This document shows, one piece after another, positions 58,376 through 64,000 of a stretch of 64,000 bases of DNA. The notes beneath the pieces are model-generated. The model was not told the origin of the DNA. It searched no databases and saw only the letters and a program-made list of their open reading frames with translations. The translations under genes were made by a program, and so were the position numbers. Each line of letters starts with the position of its first letter. Within the stretch, counting starts at the first letter, position 1. Origin of the DNA: Beroe forskalii (Eukaryota > Ctenophora > Nuda > Beroida > Beroidae); NCBI GenBank assembly GCA_011033025.1, contig WFMF01000194.1, positions 248,001 to 312,000 on the forward strand, in the 5' to 3' direction.

Positions 58376-58507
58376 GTAACCAACTAACCATTCTCTCTCT
58401 CTCTGAGTAACGGGTATCGAGAACCTTGGATACTGCCTGGGAATCTTACACAATATCAAATGGATATCGATTGCCAGTCTGTACAAATCCTCACACATTC
58501 CCCACAG

Positions 58508-58720
58508 ATGGGTTGTGCCACGTACGGTATAGCAACCAGTATCGTCATCAGAGGAACCATGTGGACCATTGTGTTACTAGCCGTGGACAGAGCGGCTGCA
58601 GTCCTGGCGCCCTTCTCTTACGCCGGCAACACCTCAGTGAAGCAGGGCGCAGTGGCCGGCACCGTGGTGACGGTCTACGCCGCCGCTATGGCGGCAGTCA
58701 TGCGGTTATACACCAAACAG
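58508..58720 (+). CDS. Class A GPCR, exon with TM3 and TM4
   Basis: A CCACAG acceptor precedes it, phase 0. GCATYG supplies the TM3 disulphide Cys 3.25. MWTIVLLAVDRAAAVLAPF carries Asp-Arg of the DRY motif, with Ala for Tyr. TM4 reads GAVAGTVVTVYAAAMAAVM and lacks the usual Trp. The proposed donor is CAG|GTGCCT at 58721, weaker than the others but phase-consistent. Without splicing the frame would run on to a stop near 58765. Confidence 0.82.
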
Positions 58721-58963
58721 GTGCCTGGCGGTTCTCAGTCCACAGCCAACATAAAACACGCTTAAGAGCAGTTTGAGCCCGCTTTATTTTCCTATTTTGG
58801 TACTTCGTATGGAAATTGTGACCAATAAAATGGAAGTATACTTAAAGTTTTAAATACATGAAGAGCTGTTTGAAGCAGTTATTTCTCATGAAAGTGTTTT
58901 CCATTTTACACATCACTGTTAACAACTACAATATGTTCAATTTCTAACAAATTACATTTGCAG

Positions 58964-59058
58964 TTCCACATCGTTGAGATGAATAACAAAACAATCTGCG
59001 TCCAGTCCTTCAAATTCATCTATGCTCGGGAGAATCTGCACTTCTTCCTCATTTACAG
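58964..59058 (+). CDS. Class A GPCR, exon with extracellular loop 2
   Basis: A TTTGCAG acceptor, then FHIVEMNNKTICVQSFKFIY and ARENLHFFLIYR. A Cys that can bridge to TM3 follows a possible N-glycosylation site NKT. It ends in phase 2 at a GTGGGT donor, and the codon is completed by the next exon. Confidence 0.78.
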
Positions 59059-59325
59059 GTGGGTTCCTCATTTACACACTTCACATATTAGAACAGTTCA
59101 AACCAGTGAAATGGACTCAAATCTGTCTTAGATAAAGTCACATCGGAGTCGCGACTTCGAGAAATGATGAGAATCATTCTGAAATTTCCGAGTCGGGTGC
59201 GATTTTGTCTCCTAATCACAAGATTTTTGAAAGCTTCCGATAACTAGAGTTATATCGTTTAAACTTCAATCTCCTTAGTCATAATATTTCTCACGATTCT
59301 GTCTCCTAATCTCATAAAACTCCAG

Positions 59326-59413
59326 GTTCATAGAGTTCATGGTGGCAAATCTCATAGTCTTGACGCTGAGCATTGTTACAGTGGCTCGACTTATATCGAC
59401 CATCAGTCAATCG
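59326..59413 (+). CDS. Class A GPCR, exon with TM5
   Basis: It starts with the single base that completes the phase-2 Arg codon, then reads FIEFMVANLIVLTLSIVTVA and RLISTISQS. This is a hydrophobic helix followed by the start of intracellular loop 3. The donor TCG|GTAAGC is canonical. The Pro usual in TM5 is absent. Confidence 0.78.
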
Positions 59414-60112
59414 GTAAGCATACCACTTCCCAAGACACAGATTTAAATGGGTGTGGCACCAACAGTGGGGCGATTTGAATGACGCCCTTATAAAGTTATA
59501 AAGCTACAGCTTCAATTGGAGTGAGATCCCGTTACACGTGCATCTTGAGCAATCCAAACTTGGTCGATTCGTTACTGCTTCTTTTCATTATAATTCTATC
59601 AATGGTTCACAGAGATAATCAGATCTATCATGGCATCTTATAATCTGTCACAAAGCTGAAAGCTGTCACTCTGCTCTAAATACTGCTTAATATTCTGGAT
59701 TCGAACCAGCCGATCTTCATCACTTTGTTATCAAGAAGTGGCTCATGTCTAAACTATAATGTACGTGTTCTGATAAAATGACTCTTAGCCAGAGGCTAAT
59801 AGCCACGATCAATAACTAACAACAAATTATACCTTCCTTTGTTGGGAGTTAAGTTATAATCGAAATAAAATATATCAATGCTCGTTTAGCTGACATGCAA
59901 GCAAAAGGGCGTCCTGATACACGTTCCCGTGCCATCATGGTACTGCCTTACCAGGAGTGTAACAAGTGGACAGTGACACTGGCCACTTGGTGCAATTTGA
60001 CACCACGGGCATTTGACTCTAAGCAGTATCAGTAACATGTGACATCAAGTTGTATGTGACACCATGTGAATTCTGACATAAGTCATAAGGTGACCCTTGA
60101 CACCACCTTCAG

Positions 60113-60228
60113 AATCTGTACCCGATACGGAGAGTAGAACGCAGCATGAGCTACATGATCGTGTCACTCCTTTCAGCTTTCCTGGTCTGCTACCTCCCCT
60201 TTACCATCTACATTACCATAACCATCAA
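60113..60228 (+). CDS. Class A GPCR, exon with TM6, end overlaps a minisatellite
   Basis: A CCTTCAG acceptor (AG 60111-60112), phase 0, then NLYPIRRVERSMSYMIVSLL, SAFLVCYLPF and TIYITITI. FLVCYLPF is the CWxP motif of TM6 with Tyr for Trp. Either the frame ends at TAG 60230-60232, or the exon splices at CAA|GTAGGT (60229). The bases ACCATCTACATTACC that encode TIYIT are the first copy of the minisatellite that follows. Intracellular loop 3 is very short. No TM7 exon (NPxxY) was found up to 64000, so it is either further right or lost. Confidence 0.8.
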
Positions 60229-61015
60229 GTAGGTTACCATCTACATTAATATCTATATTACCACCTACATTACCATCTACATTACCATAACCATCAAGTT
60301 GAAGTAGGTTACCATCTACATTAATATCTACATTACCATCTACATTACCATAACCATCAAGTAGGTTACCATCTACATTAATATCTATATTACCACCTAC
60401 ATTCCCATCTACATTACCATAACCATCAAGTAGGTTACGATCTACATTAATATCTACATTACCATCTACATTACCACCTACATTACCATCTACATTACCA
60501 TAACCATCAAGTAGGTTACCATCTACATTAATATCTACATTACCATCTACATTACCATCTACATTACCATAACCATCAAGTAGGTTACCATCTACATTAA
60601 TATCTACATTACCATCTACATTACCATCTACATTACCATCTACATTACCATAACCATCAAGTAGGTTACCATCTTGATGGATTTCTCCCATCCCTAGCGC
60701 GCAACACTCGGAAGTTTGGAGGGTCGTGTTGCATACTCCCCGCGGAAAACCTTGTGCGCGCGGCGGAGGGTAGGGTAAAATCCTACAAGTTACCATCTAC
60801 ATTAATATCTACATTACCATCTACATTACCATCTACATTACCATAACCATCAAGTACTCAAGTAGGTTACCATCTACATTAATATCTACATTACCACCTA
60901 CATTACCATCTATATTACCATAACCATCAAGTAGGTTACCATCTACATTAATATCTATATTACCATCTACATTACCATAACCATCAAGTGGGTTACCATC
61001 TACATTAATATCTAT
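60200..61015. repeat. Minisatellite seeded by the GPCR TM6 exon
   Basis: Units of 33-80 bp are built from ACCATCTACATTACC, ACCATCTACATTAATATCT and ACCATAACCATCAAGTAGGT. A unique stretch of about 100 bp (60675-60785) interrupts the array. Each full unit ends with CAAGTAGGTT, a copy of the presumed exon end plus donor. The long minus-strand frame of Asp-Gly-Asn-Val repeats is an artefact. Confidence 0.92.
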
Positions 61016-62810
61016 ACCACAGACAAAACCGCAAGCGGCTGTCATAGCAACCCCCTCACAGAGTCACAGGGGCGCCGCTTTTTAATTGTAAGAGGTTATT
61101 ATGATCTAATCATACGTTATCAAGCGTCAAACGTAGAAATAATTAGTTGAAATCCTTGAAATAGTGATTTCCCTAATTTCTACAAACCGTCCACGTGAAC
61201 TCACGTGCACTTCATTTCCATCAGCTATTTCTTGTTCTATTCAAGTACCAAGTAAGCTAAAATGTTTTTTCAGTCACTATCGTATAGTACAACAGCCCTG
61301 TACTTATAGAATTCGGCCTGAAATTGGACTTAGCCAAATTTTCGACTTTTTCGCGCGGCTCAAATTTACGTTTTTGAGGGGCCACCACACCTTTCCCTTA
61401 AATCGGGACGACTTGAAACTTTTTACCCTTGATATTGGATTGAGAAAGAACATTGATACGCCTGGAAAAGATGGAGCAATGTTCGTGAGCTGAGATATAG
61501 ATGCTCAAAGTCACCATATTTTGGCATGGTAAGGATCCTCGATTTTTGGAGGCCTCCCACGACCTCATTTTTTCACCAATCACCATGAAACTTCTTTTGT
61601 GGCTAAATCTCGAGGTCTTGATGCTACATAAGTCGGGAAATCATGACGCGGTAGAAGACTTTTCAGATACAGTGCTTCAAAGTGGTCCAAAATTACGTTT
61701 TTCGCTAAAAATCGTGATTTCATCGATTTTGATGACGTCATAACAGCAAGAAAATCGATGCAGTGAGACTTCTTACATAGCCTATGACAATCTCCTATCT
61801 TAGCTGAAAAAAACCTGCCCTCGATCATGTCTGTATCTTTTATGGTTTTCGAGTTTACCCCGCTCCCGTTTTGGTCCTAAAAATCTCACGTCTATATATC
61901 AATAAATAAATAAGTAAACCACAGACAAAACCGCAAGCGGTCGTCATAGCAACCCCCTCACAGAGTCACAGGGGCGCCGCTTTTTTATTATAAGAGGTTA
62001 TCATGATCTAAACATACGTTATTTAGCGTCAAACATAGAAATAATTTGTTAAAATCCTTGAAATAGTGATTTCCCTAATTTCTACAAAACGTCCGCGTGA
62101 ACTCACGTGCACTTCATTTCCATGGGCCATTTCTTGTTCTATTCAAGTACCAAGTAAATCAAAATGTTGATTCAGTCACTATCGTATAGCACAACAGCCC
62201 TGCACTTTTGGAATTCGACCTGAAATTGGACTTGGCCAAATTTTCGACTTTTTTGCGCGGCTCAAATTTACGTTTTTGAGGGGCCACCACACCTTTCCCT
62301 TAAATCGGGAAGACTTGAAACTTTTTACCCTTGATATTTGGCTGAGAAAGAACATTGATACGCCTGGAAAAGATGGAGCAATGTTCGTGAGCTGAGATAT
62401 AGATGCTCAAAGTCACCATATTTTGGCCTAGTAAGGATCCTCGATTTTTGGAGGCCTCCCACGACCTCATTTTTTCACCAATCACCATGAAACTTCTTTT
62501 GTGGCTAAAACTCGAGGTCTAGATGCTACATAAGTCGGGAAATCATGACGCGGTAGAAAACTTTTCAGATACAGTGCTTTGAAGTGGTCCAAAATTACGT
62601 TTTTCGCTAAAAATCGTGATTTCATCGATTTTGATGACGTCATCACACCAATAAAATCGATCCAGTGAGACTTCCTGGATAGCCTATAACATTTTCCCAT
62701 CTTAGCTGAAAAAAACACGCCCTCGATCAAGGCTCTACCATTTGTGGTTCTCGAGTTTTCATCGTTACCAATTGGGTCCTAAAATTATCACGTCTATAAA
62801 TAAGTATATA
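61016..62810. repeat. 0.9-kb tandem duplication
   Basis: Two copies, 61016-61917 and 61918-62810, are clearly homologous throughout with scattered differences. Each opens with ACCACAGACAAAACCGCAAG then CGG and CATAGCAACCCCCTCACA, and includes GGGGCGCCGCTTTTT, ATGTTCGTGAGCTGAGATAT and GATGACGTCAT. The opening bases resemble the inverted repeat of the MITE at 62811, so the unit may be a related element that lost an end. No gene. Confidence 0.9.
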
Positions 62811-62955
62811 CACCACCAAAACCGTTGGACGGTTGGTCTAGTAACCCCCCGCTGGTTTGGATGTGATCAGCCCATTTTGTCTCTTTTCAGGTTCCGTTGT
62901 CACATCCAAACCCGCGAGGGGTTACTAGACCAACCGTCCAACGGTTTTGGTGGTG
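62811..62955. mobile_element. 145-bp hairpin MITE
   Basis: Arms of 56 bp start CACCACCAAAACCGTTGGAC then GGTTGGTCTAGTAACCCC. They are almost perfectly complementary around a loop of about 33 bases. The flanks are TATATA and ATATC, so an ATA duplication is possible but ambiguous in AT-rich DNA. Confidence 0.88.
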
Positions 62956-62959
62956 ATAT

Positions 62960-63105
62960 CTTGACAGATGTATGTTTGAACCCATGTTACTTGCCCAAAG
63001 GCAGTTTGGACCCACGTAACTTGCCCTCACGTAGTCCGAACCCACGTTATAAGCCCACACGCAAGTCTAACCCACGTTACTCACCCTGACGAAGTCCAAA
63101 ACTAC
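62960..63105. repeat. 35-bp tandem repeat, ACCCACGTTACTTGCCC
   Basis: Five degenerate copies of GAACCCACGTTACTTGCCC plus CACGYAGTCC directly follow the MITE. Confidence 0.82.
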
Positions 63106-63112
63106 GTTATTC

Positions 63113-64000
63113 TAACTTGGATTTACTAGAATTGATATATTTCTTAATTTCTACAAATCATCCATGTGAACTCAAGTGCTGAAATATAGCAAACAGATCT
63201 AATTTCACATGCATCAGTCGTATTTGAACTCATTTCAACGTCACCAAGTCGAAAATCCCGTGTAAATATCAATTTCTTCAAGTCCCCTAATTTCTACAAA
63301 ACGGCCGTGTGTACTCACGTGCTGAAATATAGCAACCAGATCTAATTTCACGTGCAGTAGTTGTATTTAAACTCATTTCAACGTAATCAAGTCGAAAATC
63401 CCGTGTAAATATCAATTTCTTCAAAATCCCTAATTTCTACAAAACGTCCGCGTGAACTCACGTGCTTCACTATTCCATCGTATATTTCCATCCCTAGTCA
63501 CTGCGAGACATGGAGAAACCATTATCAGTTCACTATCGTATCACAGAATAGGACTACAGTACAATTTTTCGTCATAAACGCAATTTCAACCATTTTGCAT
63601 CTCAATTTTTAGAGGCTTCACATGACGACATTTTTCGACCGATCACCTTGAAACTATTTTTATAGCTGAATCTCGAGGTCTAAAAGCAAAATATCGACGT
63701 AAAACATTATCCAATGAAAACACTCTGAGTTAGAGATGTTCAAAGTAGTGCAAAATAGCGTTTTATCGCAAAATACGTTATTTTAGTGGTTTTACGCGAT
63801 TTTGATGACGTCATCACAGCACCAAAATAGGCTCAAACCAATTTCCCATATAGCCTATTAAGCAATTCCGCCTTAGTAGAACATACTTTGACCGGTCTCA
63901 TCTCAAGATACTTGGTATATCTCACTCGTTTCAGTTTTGATCTATAATTTGGAAATCGATTTTTCACCGTACCTTAGAAAATCGCGTATATCTCGATGAA
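63113..64000. repeat. Third, diverged copy of the 0.9-kb repeat with an internal 143-bp tandem
   Basis: TAATTTCTACAAA recurs at 63145, 63288 and 63431, an exact 143-bp period. This block expands the CTAATTTCTACAAAACGTCC part of the 0.9-kb unit. The rest (TTTTTCGACCGATCACC, CTCGAGGTCTAAAAGC, TTTTGATGACGTCATCACA) follows the unit order to the window edge. Confidence 0.82.

Noticed and set aside
59696-59706. Perfect tRNA B box GGTTCGAATCC on the minus strand
   Set aside because: No A box or foldable tRNA body lies at the right distance; it falls in a GPCR intron.
60173-60796. 207-residue minus-strand frame of Asp-Gly-Asn-Val repeats
   Set aside because: It is the translation of the minisatellite opposite the GPCR TM6 exon, with no start context, signal or domain.

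Overview
The window is a piece of an AT-rich animal genome. Multi-exon genes with GT-AG introns, a type II TGF-beta/activin-family receptor kinase, a class A GPCR, a COP1 ubiquitin ligase, long CA microsatellites, DNA transposons and a non-LTR retrotransposon all point to a metazoan. The first two genes match vertebrate relatives only loosely, so an early-branching invertebrate such as a sponge is my guess. Nothing in the sequence fixes the phylum.

Genes. (1) The C-lobe of a type II TGF-beta receptor kinase lies on the + strand in three exons, 3012-3162, 11908-12041 and 18703-18852, with introns of 8.7 and 6.7 kb. Phases agree at both junctions and the last exon ends in a stop; the N-lobe is not seen. 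(2) An intronless COP1 orthologue (RING, coiled coil, WD40) is on the - strand at 38664-40307. (3) A rhodopsin-like GPCR is on the + strand in six short exons between 57901 and about 60228, covering TM1 to TM6. Its TM6 exon runs straight into a minisatellite and no TM7 is seen. (4) A frame-broken coding-like stretch of unknown nature lies at 23747-24776.

Mobile DNA fills much of the rest. A complete-length but decayed I/Jockey-type LINE (30410-36110, - strand) has a 12-bp target duplication. Several non-autonomous elements show TA duplications and long or complex inverted repeats: 14747-15490, 21538-22328, 23285-23493, 25071-28081, 41189-44989 and 53422-54688. There is a hAT remnant with an 8-bp duplication (55021-55945), a TTA-flanked MITE (28507-28859) nested in a larger inverted-repeat element, a 72-bp insertion present in only one arm of the giant palindrome, and a 145-bp hairpin MITE (62811-62955). 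Three insertions have their empty site visible inside this window: in a tandem copy, in a neighbouring array unit and in the other palindrome arm.

Tandem repeats include a 1.2-kb minisatellite bracketed by poly-A tracts (about 4.2-5.7 kb), two arrays of one GGTACC-centred minisatellite family 25 kb apart in opposite orientation (19.3 and 45 kb), a GC-rich hairpin array (20.2 kb), 300-bp units with paired hairpins (51.1-54.8 kb) and a 0.9-kb tandem duplication at the right end.

The most unusual signal is structured DNA. A cloverleaf of three hairpins sits inside a fourth stem (50279-50473), and a Y-shaped element lies at 23285-23493. The 51-54 kb repeat family carries two hairpins whose loops stay fixed while stems differ by base-pair-preserving changes. 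Stretches not listed hold AT-rich sequence in which I recognise nothing.
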